Source: Marinobacter sp. BW6
Lineage (GTDB): Bacteria > Pseudomonadota > Gammaproteobacteria > Pseudomonadales > Oleiphilaceae
Assembly: GCF_008107725.1 (NCBI RefSeq)
Contig: NZ_VIRN01000064.1
Location: 248,001-312,000, forward strand
Direction of reading: 5' to 3'
Length of the DNA: 64,000 nucleotides
This document shows positions 50,364-59,542 of this stretch, one piece after another (the stretch's first letter is position 1; each line of letters opens with the position of its first letter). The notes below the pieces were generated by a model. It made no database searches, was not told the origin of the DNA, and was given only the letters and a program-made list of their open reading frames with translations. The position numbers and the translations under genes were made by a program.

Positions 50364-51170
50364 TTATCGGGTACTGATACTGCCGGATTCATCCGAAATG
50401 ACGATCTCTACCCGTCGGTTCTGTTGTCTGCCTGCACTGGTGTCGTTGGTGGCAACGGGGTAGGCCTCGCCATAGCCTTCCACCTCAATCCGGCTGCCCG
50501 GTATTCCCTGATCCATTAGCTCTTGCTGAACCGATACGGCGCGTCTCTCCGACAACTTCTGGTTGTATTCGGCAGCGCCCGTGCTGTCCGTGTAGCCTTC
50601 AATGAGTACCCGGCGTTCCTGATACTGCTTCATGAAATCAGCCAGCCGCTCCACGGAGCGCTTGCCTGCATCTTTCAGGTCGGCCTTGTTCAGATCAAAG
50701 AGTACATCACCCAACGTGAGTACCATGCCACGCTCTGTTTGCTCAGCTTTCAGCGCCGCCATTTCAGCTCGCAGCGCTTCGGCTTCCATACGGGCCTCGT
50801 TCGCCTCATTGGACTTCATTTGCAACATGAGCTGCTTGCGGCGCTCTTCCACAGAACTGATCTCTTCCTCCAGATCCGCACGCTTCCCCTGTTGCAGGGC
50901 TATCTCGGCGTGACGCTGTGCCAGATAGGCGACATGCTCGACTTGGTTGATGTCAGCGCCATCCTCCAGCAGAGCCTGGGCTCTATCCAGTTCGAGTTTG
51001 GCTTGGCGTAGTTGTGCAGAACCACTGCGCGCTACGTTTGGATCCTGCTCTATTGCCATGTAAGCGCTTCTGGCCTCGTCGACGCTGGCATTCTGTTGAG
51101 GGGTGCTTGCACAGCCAACCATCAGTACGGATAGCCCGAGCGCGAAACCGATTGATAATGTAGAGTTCAT
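50364..51170 (-). CDS. OmpA-family lipoprotein with N-terminal DUF4398 region
   Basis: 268 residues. Lipoprotein signal with lipobox LMVGC, lipidated Cys20 and Ala at +2, so outer membrane. A DUF4398-type helical region (about 30-95) is followed by a coiled coil rich in Glu/Arg (about 95-145). The C-terminal OmpA peptidoglycan-binding domain (about 150-260) includes VLFDLNKADLKD and IEGYTDSTGAAEYNQKLSERRA. It probably tethers the outer membrane to peptidoglycan. It is 24 bp downstream of another DUF4398 lipoprotein. Confidence 0.9.
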   Translation of the reverse strand: MNSTLSIGFALGLSVLMVGCASTPQQNASVDEARSAYMAIEQDPNVARSGSAQLRQAKLELDRAQALLEDGADINQVEHVAYLAQRHAEIALQQGKRADLEEEISSVEERRKQLMLQMKSNEANEARMEAEALRAEMAALKAEQTERGMVLTLGDVLFDLNKADLKDAGKRSVERLADFMKQYQERRVLIEGYTDSTGAAEYNQKLSERRAVSVQQELMDQGIPGSRIEVEGYGEAYPVATNDTSAGRQQNRRVEIVISDESGSISTR

Positions 51171-51194
51171 TTGGCGTGTCTCCTTCCGCCGCGC

Positions 51195-51572
51195 CTACTG
51201 CTGATTTGAATTCAGCTGCTGGCGTAGGTTCTCGATGTTGTTGTTGATTTCGGCAACCGCTCGTTGGGCCTTTTCGGTCTCAGAGCGGGCGCCTGCCAGT
51301 TGGGCATCGACCTCGGCTTGCTCCAGCAAGCGTCTGGCTTGGGTGTATTGCTCCTCATCGATAAGAGCGCGGGCATCGGCTACCTTATTCATTGCTTCAT
51401 TCAGCAATACGGGCTGAAATTGTCGGGCGTCTGAAGCCTCGGCCTGCTTGATGGCGGATTCTGCAGATTGCAGCTCGCTATCGGGTTTCGGCCCCGGTCC
51501 GGCGCAGGCAGTCATAAGGGTCGCCAACGCGAGGGTAGTTAGAGTGCGTGGCAGTGAAAGGTGCGGTTTCAT
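51195..51572 (-). CDS. DUF4398 domain lipoprotein
   Basis: 125 residues from ATG 51572, which has the best ribosome-binding site (AAGGAGGT) of the two possible starts. Lipobox LMTAC with Cys23, Ala at +2. The mature part is a short helical repeat (SAIKQAEASDARQFQPVLLNEAMNK; ALIDEEQYTQARRLLEQAE) like DUF4398 proteins, which often precede OmpA-like genes as here. It probably sits in the outer membrane, facing the periplasm, in a complex or operon with the next protein. Confidence 0.85.
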   Translation of the reverse strand: MKPHLSLPRTLTTLALATLMTACAGPGPKPDSELQSAESAIKQAEASDARQFQPVLLNEAMNKVADARALIDEEQYTQARRLLEQAEVDAQLAGARSETEKAQRAVAEINNNIENLRQQLNSNQQ

Positions 51573-51726
51573 ATGAGGACCTCCTTGGTTCACAACATGA
51601 TCCGCAGCGCGACGGCACTAGCCATATTGTCAAATAGTGTAAAATACGCTGTTTTTGAGTATAGCCTACGGCATTCAGTTTGCTACGGACGCATAAATTT
51701 CACACAGACTGGGCTCGGAAAAGATT

Positions 51727-52209
51727 ATGGCAACTGACGTGAATGGCTTGAAAGTGCTGGAGCTGAAAATACCCCCGGTTGTACTGGTTTTGATTGCAGC
51801 CGCCGGGATGTGGAGTGTTTCAGCTTTGTTCCCAACTCTTTCTTTTGATGTTCCAGGCGTGGTCTGGCTGTCCTCCAGCATCGCACTACTTGGCGTTCTC
51901 GTCGCTATCCTGGGTGTGCTGGCCTTCAGGACTGCAGGAACAACCGTAGACCCGAGGGTGCCGGACCAGTCTGAAAGCCTTGTGGTCTCGGGGGTCTATC
52001 GACACAGCAGGAACCCGATGTACCTCGGGTTCCTGCTGGTTTTGGTCGGGTGGGCGTTGTTTCTGGGCAGTGTTCTTTCAATGCTATTTCTTGCGGCCTT
52101 TGTAAGCTATATGAATCGCTTTCAAATCATCCCCGAGGAGCGGTTTATGGGGGAAAAGTTTGGAGAGTCATATCTCAGGTACAGCAGGGAAGTTCGTCGT
52201 TGGCTGTGA
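51727..52209 (+). CDS. ICMT/PEMT-family membrane methyltransferase-like protein
   Basis: 160 residues with about four membrane helices. The C-terminal signature GVYRHSRNPMYLGFLLVLVGWALFLGS, then EERFMGEKFGESYLRYSREVRRW, is that of the isoprenylcysteine carboxyl methyltransferase / phospholipid methyltransferase superfamily, which uses S-adenosylmethionine. The substrate in bacteria is generally unknown. AAAAGATT is a weak ribosome-binding region before ATG 51727. Confidence 0.85.
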   Translation: MATDVNGLKVLELKIPPVVLVLIAAAGMWSVSALFPTLSFDVPGVVWLSSSIALLGVLVAILGVLAFRTAGTTVDPRVPDQSESLVVSGVYRHSRNPMYLGFLLVLVGWALFLGSVLSMLFLAAFVSYMNRFQIIPEERFMGEKFGESYLRYSREVRRWL

Positions 52210-52244
52210 AGGCTAATGATTTAACGCGGCCTGGAGTAAGCAAT

Positions 52245-54866
52245 TCAGGTTACCGCTATCAGCCGGTTTACTTCGCTTTCGGCCTCCATCCAAACCTTCA
52301 GCTCCTCAAGCGCCTTTGGCGGGCAGATCCAGTAGCCCTGCAGCATTTCCGCCCCCAACTGGTTCAGAAGGCGGGCCGACTTTTCGGTTTCGACGCCCTC
52401 GGCCACAACCTGATAGCCCAGGCCCTGGCCCATCCTTATGGCGGTTTCAACAATCATCCTGGCGCTCTCGCTGGATTCGATGTCCTGTAACAGGGCCCGG
52501 TCCAGTTTGATTTCGCTGGCGGGCAGTTTCTTGAGATAGGAGAGCGAGGAGTAGCCGGCACCAAAGTCGTCAATCGAGAGCTTCAGCCCGATAGCCGTCA
52601 ATTCGTTCAGGGCTTTCAGGCCTCTATGGGGATCGTCCATGGCCGCGGTTTCGGTGAGCTCGACGATGACCTGTTCTGCTCGCAGCTGATATCGCTTTAT
52701 GCGGGTTTCGAACAGGCCTGTCAGTTCCGATGAGCTTAGATCCCGGGCAGAGATATTCACCGAAACGCTCAGAGCCGGATCGAGGCTATGGAGTTCCTTC
52801 AGATCGTTCAGAGCCTGATCCACGACCCATCGTGTCAGATGTTTGATCACACCGGTTTTCTCCGCCATCGGAACAAACTCAATAGGCGGCACCCAGCCTC
52901 GATCCGGGTGGTACCAGCGGATCAGGGCTTCAACACCCACCACCTTGCCTGTCAGACTGCTGATTTTGGGCTGATAGTGGAGTTGGGTCTGGTTTCTGTG
53001 CAGCGCCTCTCGCAGGTCTGACATCAACGTTAGTCGGCTTTCGTCGTAGATGTCGTTCTTCCTGGAATACAGGCCGGTTTGATAGGGGCCGAGGGGCGCC
53101 ATTTCCATCCCGACATGGGCATTCCGGATCAACAGGGCCGCTTTTTTGCCATGTTCCGGGTAGCTGGCCGCGCCGAACCGAGGATTGGGCTCGATGGCGA
53201 TGTTATCCAGCAAAACCGGTTCTGCCAGTTGCTTCAGAGCATTATCCAGCGACCTGAAGTCGTCTCCGGTTTTGCTGACATCCACCAGCAGGCCAAAGCT
53301 GTCCCCGGACAGCTGATAGACACGCTCCTCTTTACCATCGGAGTTGACGGCAGAGTGCACCATAGGCAGGGCGCCTGCCAGTCTTGTCATCTGTTCGGCC
53401 ATCGCTTTTAGCAAGCGCTCACTGCGCTCAAGGCCCAGGGTCCGGTTGATTTCTGTTAACTGGGTTACGCGGGTGACCCCCACCAGGTAGCGGCCATTGG
53501 GATGCTGTTGCAACTGCTCATCGACCATCCATTCGAACCGGTTCCGGTTGGGAAGACCGGTAACGGGGTCATGGGTAAGTGCTTCGTTTAGCTTGTTCTG
53601 GGCCTGGTTCCGGGCTTTTTGCTGCTGAAGGATGTCGGCTTGGGCCTGGATCTTCTGTTCTCTTTCCCGGTACAGGCGGTCCGCCAGGGCAAGGGTCAGA
53701 ATGAAGGCTTCAAGTCCGGAGCCAATCTGCATGGCGTATTCGGTAAAGAAATTCTCTGGCAACAGACCGAGCGCCCGGCCTGCCGTTGCCGATACCCCCA
53801 CCGTGAGAGGTGTCCAGGCGATTGTGAAGAACACACCGGCTCGCACACCGGCAGCCCAGGCAACTGGGCCTGCCAGCAGCAGCAGCGAGAAGAACCCGAA
53901 CGCAGAGACCGCCGCCACCCGGATGCCGGTGTCATAGTTCAAAAGCGGGGCGCTCAGGAAGTACAGGAGTTCGAAAGTCAGCATGGCTTGCAGGGCCCGG
54001 TAAAGCCGCGGACTGTGTGAGCGAACTTTCAGGAACTCCATGCAGAACAGGATTGAGAACATCGCCAGGAAGGGGATACTGAGCATCAGCAGATGGGCGT
54101 GAAGGGCTGGTGCATCCGGATAGATATGCTGAAGCGTGTAGCCGCGGAGAGCGGCGAAGAACAGGAAATACCCGAAGATGGCCAGGGCGTAGTACAGGTA
54201 CAGCTTTTCGCGAAGTGTCAGGAACACGGCCAGGTTGATCAGAATGATGACTGCCAGGCTGCCGTAGTAAAAGAAATGCAGTTTCTGCTCGTTGGCAGCG
54301 GCCTCGTAAAAATCATTCTGTTGCCATATCCGCAACGGCACGACCATGGTGCCCTGGGTAGCGACCCGAATGTAGAGCGTTTTCAAGGTGTCCGGGGCTA
54401 CCTGGAATCTCAACAGCATGTTGGGATGGTCTACGTCCCTTGGATAGAAGGGATGGGTGTCGCCGGTCTGGTATTCGCGAAGTACAGTGTCTCCGGAGAG
54501 CTCGTGGAACACCACGTCATCGAGCTGGGAGTAGGCCAGCTCCGCGATCAGCAGTTGATCATGTTCTGTATGGTTACGCACCTGAAGTCGCAACCAGTAG
54601 GCGGAATCTGTGATGCCGAAGGTGGCCTTGCTGGAGGGTCTTGCCTGCCATGCCGACGCGGGAAGGGCGCGGACAGCTTCCAGGGTGGCTTCGGCACTGG
54701 TGTCTTCCCAATACTGGAAATGGCTTTCGATCGGTTCGTCAGGGGCAAGTGTAATCGGGCCGGCATCCGCACGGGCAAACTGGAACGCGCAGGAAACCAG
54801 GATCAGAACAAGGATACGCAGAGCATTGTTGAGGATCACGAACAGTAGACCCCGTTTTATCGCCAT
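52245..54866 (-). CDS. 7TMR-DISM sensor with degenerate GGDEF and intact EAL domain
   Basis: 873 residues. Signal/anchor (about 10-34), periplasmic DISM domain (about 38-185), seven helices (195-398), coiled coil, GGDEF-like (430-600) and EAL (615-865). GGDEF is replaced by SGDSF at 520-524, so cyclase activity is unlikely and the domain may bind GTP as a regulator. The EAL part keeps EAL 646-648, ELTE, DDFGAGYSS (766-774), KLDR and EGVE (823-826), which predicts phosphodiesterase activity. It is the opposing partner in type to the DISM-cyclase at 41252. Confidence 0.9.
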   Translation of the reverse strand: MAIKRGLLFVILNNALRILVLILVSCAFQFARADAGPITLAPDEPIESHFQYWEDTSAEATLEAVRALPASAWQARPSSKATFGITDSAYWLRLQVRNHTEHDQLLIAELAYSQLDDVVFHELSGDTVLREYQTGDTHPFYPRDVDHPNMLLRFQVAPDTLKTLYIRVATQGTMVVPLRIWQQNDFYEAAANEQKLHFFYYGSLAVIILINLAVFLTLREKLYLYYALAIFGYFLFFAALRGYTLQHIYPDAPALHAHLLMLSIPFLAMFSILFCMEFLKVRSHSPRLYRALQAMLTFELLYFLSAPLLNYDTGIRVAAVSAFGFFSLLLLAGPVAWAAGVRAGVFFTIAWTPLTVGVSATAGRALGLLPENFFTEYAMQIGSGLEAFILTLALADRLYREREQKIQAQADILQQQKARNQAQNKLNEALTHDPVTGLPNRNRFEWMVDEQLQQHPNGRYLVGVTRVTQLTEINRTLGLERSERLLKAMAEQMTRLAGALPMVHSAVNSDGKEERVYQLSGDSFGLLVDVSKTGDDFRSLDNALKQLAEPVLLDNIAIEPNPRFGAASYPEHGKKAALLIRNAHVGMEMAPLGPYQTGLYSRKNDIYDESRLTLMSDLREALHRNQTQLHYQPKISSLTGKVVGVEALIRWYHPDRGWVPPIEFVPMAEKTGVIKHLTRWVVDQALNDLKELHSLDPALSVSVNISARDLSSSELTGLFETRIKRYQLRAEQVIVELTETAAMDDPHRGLKALNELTAIGLKLSIDDFGAGYSSLSYLKKLPASEIKLDRALLQDIESSESARMIVETAIRMGQGLGYQVVAEGVETEKSARLLNQLGAEMLQGYWICPPKALEELKVWMEAESEVNRLIAVT

Positions 54867-55080
54867 CAGGCTTTTCTTTTTATCGTACGGTTCAGCTTAA
54901 CAATGTTTCCCCCTGTGAAAAGCCGAGAACCGATATTTAATGTAGCGAAATGTCTCATATTTCGAGTTTCCAGGCGCTGCGTTCCGTTTCTTTGGTGCTA
55001 CCGATGGCCCAGGGGCGCCTGTCTGGATCGCGGCCTTTCTGCTACGTTGAAAGGATAAATCCTTTCCCACGGAGGCCTCT

Positions 55081-55293
55081 ATGTTTGTCGCTGAAAAAGC
55101 AACCGGGCACCTGATTGAGGTACTGGACATTCAGGCACTGTTTGATCCCCATATCCAGCAGGTGAGTGGCAGTCTTCATTACGGGGAGGAGGCGCAGGAT
55201 CCTGAACCCTATTCCAAATCCGAGCTGGCTTTTCCTTCCGGCGAAGCTCTGCCAATCTGCTGGACAGACCCCGACTACCGGCGCCATAGCTGA
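55081..55293 (+). CDS. Small conserved-looking protein of unknown function
   Basis: 70 residues, preceded by a strong GGAGG and followed by a strong terminator, so very likely a real monocistronic gene. The sequence begins MFVAEKATGHLIEVLDIQAL and ends with FPSGEALPICWTDPDYR. It is soluble, acidic, with one cysteine and no known motif. I do not recognise a function. Confidence 0.7.
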   Translation: MFVAEKATGHLIEVLDIQALFDPHIQQVSGSLHYGEEAQDPEPYSKSELAFPSGEALPICWTDPDYRRHS

Positions 55294-55319
55294 TATTAGC
55301 TTTCCCTTGCTGCATCCTT

Positions 55320-55349
55320 GATGAGGGCCACGTTAGCGTGGCCCTCATC
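55320..55349. terminator. Strong hairpin terminator after the small gene
   Basis: A perfect 13-bp stem (55320-55332 with 55337-55349), loop TTAG, followed by TT and, nearby, TTTTTT at 55357-55362. Confidence 0.7.
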
Positions 55350-55399
55350 TTGTCCGTTTTTTAAACAGGTTTGAATTCCTCGTCCGGCTTCTGTAACCT

Positions 55400-55429
55400 T
55401 TTTGTTAATTGAACGTTCAATTAACAAAA
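55400..55429. promoter_or_regulatory. BetI operator: 30-bp perfect palindrome upstream of betI
   Basis: Two 15-base arms without spacer, centred between 55414 and 55415, core TTAATTGAAC/GTTCAATTAA. This is the type of operator bound by BetI (TetR family) and released by choline. It lies 60 bp before betI and should overlap the betIBA promoter, which gives autoregulation. Confidence 0.8.
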
Positions 55430-55488
55430 GCTGGGCTAATTCGCGCTGCTTTTTAACACCGGAATCAAGACGAGTAACCGAAGCCGCC

Positions 55489-56082
55489 ATGCCGATTGTT
55501 GGAGTAAAAGACACACGTAAACAGCAGTTGATTGAAGCCACCATGGCGTCCATCGCCGAGCTGGGCATGCAGAACACCACCATTGTGAGTATCAGCAAAC
55601 GCGCGGGGATGTCCTCCGGGATTATCAGCCATTACTTCGGTGGCAAGCAGGGGCTGATTGAAGCGGCCCTGCGTTATTTGCTGGATCAACTGGGCAAGGA
55701 GTTGCGGGAGCGCATGGCAAAAACCGACCGCTCCCCCGAGCAGCGGTTGAATTGCATCATCGAGTCGAATTTTTCCGAGTTTCAACGCTCGGCGCTGGCG
55801 GCCAAGACCTGGTTGAGCTTCTGGGCTCGCTCGATGCATGAGCCAGGGCTCAAGCGGTTGCAGCAGATCAACAACGCCCGCTTGTACAGCAACCTGCGCT
55901 ACTCCTTTGCCCAGGTGCTGGCGCCAGACGCAGCGACCGAAGCGGCCCGGCAGACCGCAGCGATGATCGACGGGTTCTGGCTGCGTAGCGCCCTGAGCCT
56001 GGACCCGTCAGAGAGTTTTGAAGCCGGCGAGCGGCTCTGCAAGAAATTTGTCCACGAGACACTGGCGCAGGCAACTGCCTAA
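55489..56082 (+). CDS. betI: Choline-responsive transcriptional repressor BetI
   Basis: 197 residues from ATG 55489 (MPIVGVKDTRKQQLIEATM), the usual BetI length and N-terminus. A longer reading from 55402 would begin inside the operator. TetR-type helix-turn-helix TTIVSISKRAGMSSGIISHYFGGK at about 32-55; the ligand-binding C-terminal domain is complete (WLSFWARSMHEPGLKRLQQIN). It represses the bet genes until choline is present. Confidence 0.95.
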   Translation: MPIVGVKDTRKQQLIEATMASIAELGMQNTTIVSISKRAGMSSGIISHYFGGKQGLIEAALRYLLDQLGKELRERMAKTDRSPEQRLNCIIESNFSEFQRSALAAKTWLSFWARSMHEPGLKRLQQINNARLYSNLRYSFAQVLAPDAATEAARQTAAMIDGFWLRSALSLDPSESFEAGERLCKKFVHETLAQATA

Positions 56083-56145
56083 GCCGGGATTGATTCGAAC
56101 GGCCCACAAGGCCTGAAGACACCGAACCGAGGTTATCTACCGACT

Positions 56146-57615
56146 ATGTCTGCATCTCTTCCTGTTGTTCAGAATTTCGTCCATGGCCGTTTCCTGGCCA
56201 ACCGCACCGGCGAGACCTTCCCCGTGGTGAATCCGGCCACCGGTCAGGTTATTTACGAGGTGGAGGTGGCGGATGAGTCCGTGCAGCAAGCCGCCATTGA
56301 AAGTGCCCGCGCCGGCTTTGCCGAGTGGTCTGCGATGACTGCCATTGAGCGCAGCCGGATCCTGTTGCGGGCGGTTGCGCTGTTGAGAGAGCGCAATGAT
56401 GAGCTGGCCGCCGCGGAAGTGCGAGATACCGGCAAGCCCTGGCAGGAAGCCGAAGCTGTGGACGTGGTTACCGGCGCAGACGCCATTGAGTTCTTTGGCG
56501 GTCTGGCGCCATCCATTGAAGGTAACCAGCAGGATCTGGGTGGCGATTTTTACTACACCCGTCGGGAGCCTCTGGGCATCTGCGCCGGGATTGGCGCCTG
56601 GAACTACCCGATCCAGATTGCCTGCTGGAAATCCGCGCCGGCCCTGGCCTGCGGCAACGCCATGATCTTCAAGCCCTCTGAGGAAACCCCCATGGGCGCG
56701 GTGAAGCTGGCGGAAATCTTTACCGAAGCGGGCGTGCCGGCGGGTGTGTTCAACGTGGTGCAGGGCGCCGCCGAAGTGGGCCAGTGGCTGACCCATCATC
56801 CGGAGATTGCCAAGGTATCCTTCACCGGCGAAGTTGCCACTGGCAAGAAGGTGATGGCAGCGGCGTCCTCCACCCTGAAAGACGTCACCATGGAACTCGG
56901 CGGAAAATCTCCGTTGATCATCTTTGACGATGCGGATCTGGAAAACGCCATCTCCGCCGCCATGGTGGGCAATTTCTACACCCAGGGCGAGATCTGCACC
57001 AACGGCACCCGGGTGTTTGTTCATGAAGACCTTTACCCGCGCTTTATGGAGCGGCTGCTGGAACGTATCCGCAAGAACATCAAGCCCGGTGACCCGATGA
57101 ACCCGGACACCAACTATGGCGCTCTTATCTCTGAAAAACATCGGGATCTGGTGCTCGATTACATCGCCAAAGGCCTTTCCGAAGGCGCCACCCTCAGCCA
57201 CGGTGGCCGGGCCTTTGAGCCGGAGGATTCGAAAGGGGGCTATTTCGTTGAGCCCACCATCTTCACCGACTGCACCGATGACATGACCATCGTGAAGGAA
57301 GAGATCTTCGGGCCAGTGATGTCGGTACTGACCTTCTCCGACGAAGACGAGGTAATTGCCCGGGCCAACAACACCGATACCGGTCTGGCCGCTGGCGTGT
57401 TCACCAACGATATCCGCCGGGCTCACCGCGTGATTCACCAGATCGAGGCCGGCATCTGCTGGATCAACAGCTACGGTGCCTCCCCGGCGGAAATGCCGGT
57501 GGGCGGCTACAAGCTCTCCGGTATTGGCCGGGAAAACGGGCGCGAGACCATCGCTCACTACACCCAGATCAAGTCCGTTTATATCGGAATGCAGGATCTG
57601 GACGCCCCGTTTTAA
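56146..57615 (+). CDS. betB: Betaine aldehyde dehydrogenase
   Basis: 489 residues, aldehyde dehydrogenase superfamily. The general base Glu250 is in MELGGKSP and the catalytic Cys284 in GEICTNGTR; that cysteine context is typical of BetB. It oxidises betaine aldehyde to glycine betaine with NAD(P)+. It is second in betI-betB-betA, 63 bp after betI and 27 bp before betA. Confidence 0.97.
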   Translation: MSASLPVVQNFVHGRFLANRTGETFPVVNPATGQVIYEVEVADESVQQAAIESARAGFAEWSAMTAIERSRILLRAVALLRERNDELAAAEVRDTGKPWQEAEAVDVVTGADAIEFFGGLAPSIEGNQQDLGGDFYYTRREPLGICAGIGAWNYPIQIACWKSAPALACGNAMIFKPSEETPMGAVKLAEIFTEAGVPAGVFNVVQGAAEVGQWLTHHPEIAKVSFTGEVATGKKVMAAASSTLKDVTMELGGKSPLIIFDDADLENAISAAMVGNFYTQGEICTNGTRVFVHEDLYPRFMERLLERIRKNIKPGDPMNPDTNYGALISEKHRDLVLDYIAKGLSEGATLSHGGRAFEPEDSKGGYFVEPTIFTDCTDDMTIVKEEIFGPVMSVLTFSDEDEVIARANNTDTGLAAGVFTNDIRRAHRVIHQIEAGICWINSYGASPAEMPVGGYKLSGIGRENGRETIAHYTQIKSVYIGMQDLDAPF

Positions 57616-57642
57616 GCCCGCACTCGACACAGGAGAACGCGT

Positions 57643-59328
57643 ATGACAGAAAACCGATACGACTACATCATTGTGGGTGCGGGTTCCGCCGGTTGCGTGC
57701 TTGCCAACCGACTAACTGAGGACGCGCGCCACCGGGTGCTGCTGCTGGAAACCGGCGGCAGTGACAAGAGCATCTTCATCCAGATGCCCACCGCCCTGTC
57801 CATTCCCATGAACACCAAGAAATACGCCTGGCAGTTCGAGACCGAGCCGGAGCCGTACCTGGACAACCGCCGCATGCACTGCCCCCGGGGCAAGGTTCTG
57901 GGCGGTTCCTCCTCCATCAACGGGATGGTGTATGTCCGTGGCCACGCCCGGGATTTTGACGAATGGGATTCCGAAGGCGCTATAGGCTGGCATTACCGGA
58001 ACGTCCTGCCTTATTTCAAGAAGGCCGAAACCTGGGCGTTTGGCGCCGATGATTACCGGGGGGATACAGGCCCGCTCGGCGTGAATAACGGCAACAACAT
58101 GCAGAACCCGCTCTACAAGGCGTTTATCAACGCGGGTTCCGATGCCGGTTACTTTGAGACCGATGATTACAACGGTACCCAGCAGGAAGGTTTCGGCGCC
58201 ATGCACATGACCGTCAAGAACGGTCGTCGCTGGTCCACCGCCAATGCCTATCTTCGCCCGGCCATGGAGCGCCCGAACCTGACCGTGGTCACCCACGCCC
58301 TGGTTCACAAGGTGTTGCTGGATGGCAAGACCGCCACCGGTGTCCGTTACGAGCAGGGTGGCAAGGTGCACGAGGCGAAGGTCACCGAAGAAGTCATCCT
58401 GTCGGCCGGCTCTATCGGCTCACCGCACCTGCTCCAGCTGTCCGGTATTGGTAAGCGTGAGGTGCTGGAGCAGGCCGGTATTGAGGTAAACCACGAGTTA
58501 CCCGGTGTCGGTGAAAACCTGCAGGACCATCTTGAGTTCTACTTCCAGTACCGATGCAAACAGCCGGTGTCTCTTAACGGCAAGCTGGATTGGTGGAACA
58601 AGCTCAAGATTGGCGTGCGCTGGATCCTGTGCAAGGACGGTCTGGGCGCCACTAATCACTTCGAGTCCTGTGGATTTATCCGTTCCAAGGCCGGTGTCGA
58701 GTGGCCGGACCTCCAATACCATTTCCTGCCGGCGGCCATGCGCTACGACGGCAAGGAGGCCTTCGATGGCGACGGTTTTCAGCTGCACATTGGCCACAAC
58801 AAGCCCAAGAGCCGTGGTTTCGTGCATGTGCAATCCGCTGATCCGAAACAGGCGCCGACTATCCGCTTCAACTATCTGGAGCACGAGGCAGATCGGGAAG
58901 GCTTCCGCGACTGTGTACGCCTGACCCGGGAAATCATCAGTCAGCCGGCCATGGACGAGTATCGGGGAGCGGAGATCCAGCCCGGTGCCGAGGTCCAGAC
59001 CGACGAGGAAATCGATGCCTTTGTCCGCCAGGCGGTGGAGAGCGCCTATCACCCGTCTTGCTCCTGCAAGATGGGCACCGACGAGCTGGCCGTGGTGGAC
59101 CCGGACACGCGGGTACACGGCATACGAAATCTCAGGGTAGTGGATTCGTCCATTTTCCCGACCATACCCAATGGCAACCTGAATTCGCCCACCATCATGG
59201 TGGCCGAGCGGGCAGCCGACCTGATCCGGGGCAGGGAGCCCCTCCAACCCTCTGACGCGCCTGTGGTGATGGACGACCAGTGGCAGGCACGTCAGCGACC
59301 GGGACAGGCAAAGCGCGCGCTGGTCTAG
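57643..59328 (+). CDS. betA: Choline dehydrogenase
   Basis: 561 residues, GMC oxidoreductase. The FAD-binding motif [17 protein letters not shown] is at about 8-24, the GMC signature 1 [26 protein letters not shown] near 85, and the catalytic-site histidine in [10 protein letters not shown] in the C-terminal part. It oxidises choline to betaine aldehyde, and can go on to betaine, at the membrane. AGGAG precedes ATG 57643. A terminator-like hairpin follows. Confidence 0.97.
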   Translation: MTENRYDYIIVGAGSAGCVLANRLTEDARHRVLLLETGGSDKSIFIQMPTALSIPMNTKKYAWQFETEPEPYLDNRRMHCPRGKVLGGSSSINGMVYVRGHARDFDEWDSEGAIGWHYRNVLPYFKKAETWAFGADDYRGDTGPLGVNNGNNMQNPLYKAFINAGSDAGYFETDDYNGTQQEGFGAMHMTVKNGRRWSTANAYLRPAMERPNLTVVTHALVHKVLLDGKTATGVRYEQGGKVHEAKVTEEVILSAGSIGSPHLLQLSGIGKREVLEQAGIEVNHELPGVGENLQDHLEFYFQYRCKQPVSLNGKLDWWNKLKIGVRWILCKDGLGATNHFESCGFIRSKAGVEWPDLQYHFLPAAMRYDGKEAFDGDGFQLHIGHNKPKSRGFVHVQSADPKQAPTIRFNYLEHEADREGFRDCVRLTREIISQPAMDEYRGAEIQPGAEVQTDEEIDAFVRQAVESAYHPSCSCKMGTDELAVVDPDTRVHGIRNLRVVDSSIFPTIPNGNLNSPTIMVAERAADLIRGREPLQPSDAPVVMDDQWQARQRPGQAKRALV

Positions 59329-59343
59329 CGCGTCGTCATCCCA

Positions 59344-59371
59344 CCCGGGCGTGCAATGCGCCCGGGGTTTT
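59344..59371 (+). terminator. Terminator-like hairpin after betA
   Basis: CCCGGGCG (59344-59351), loop TGCAATG, CGCCCGGG (59359-59366), then GTTTT. The T-run is short, so it may allow some read-through to the transporter gene. Confidence 0.6.
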
Positions 59372-59497
59372 GCAAGCCCTCAGGATTTCCCTATCAGCGC
59401 GACGGTGTTCTGCCGTTTTCGGGCGCCCGATAGGCAAGTCCTGGGTTTGTGTCCGATTCGAAAGAAGCAGCGCTTACAAAGTAGAGGAGGAACACCC

Positions 59498-59542
59498 ATG
59501 CTGTTCATTACAAAGAAACAAAGCAACCGGAGGACGTTATGA
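59498..59542 (+). CDS. 14-residue leader ORF coupled to the BCCT gene
   Basis: ATG at 59498 has a strong ribosome-binding site GAGGAGG and encodes MLFITKKQSNRRTL. Its TGA overlaps the ATG of the transporter gene (ATGA at 59539-59542), and a second GGAGG lies within the last codons. This arrangement suggests translational coupling or a leader peptide; no codon run points to an amino-acid attenuator. It may instead be only a chance ORF with a good Shine-Dalgarno sequence. Confidence 0.45.
   Translation: MLFITKKQSNRRTL

Noticed and set aside
56137..57630. 497-codon minus-strand frame opposite betB
   Set aside because: Mirror of the betB frame; betB is certain and fully conserved.
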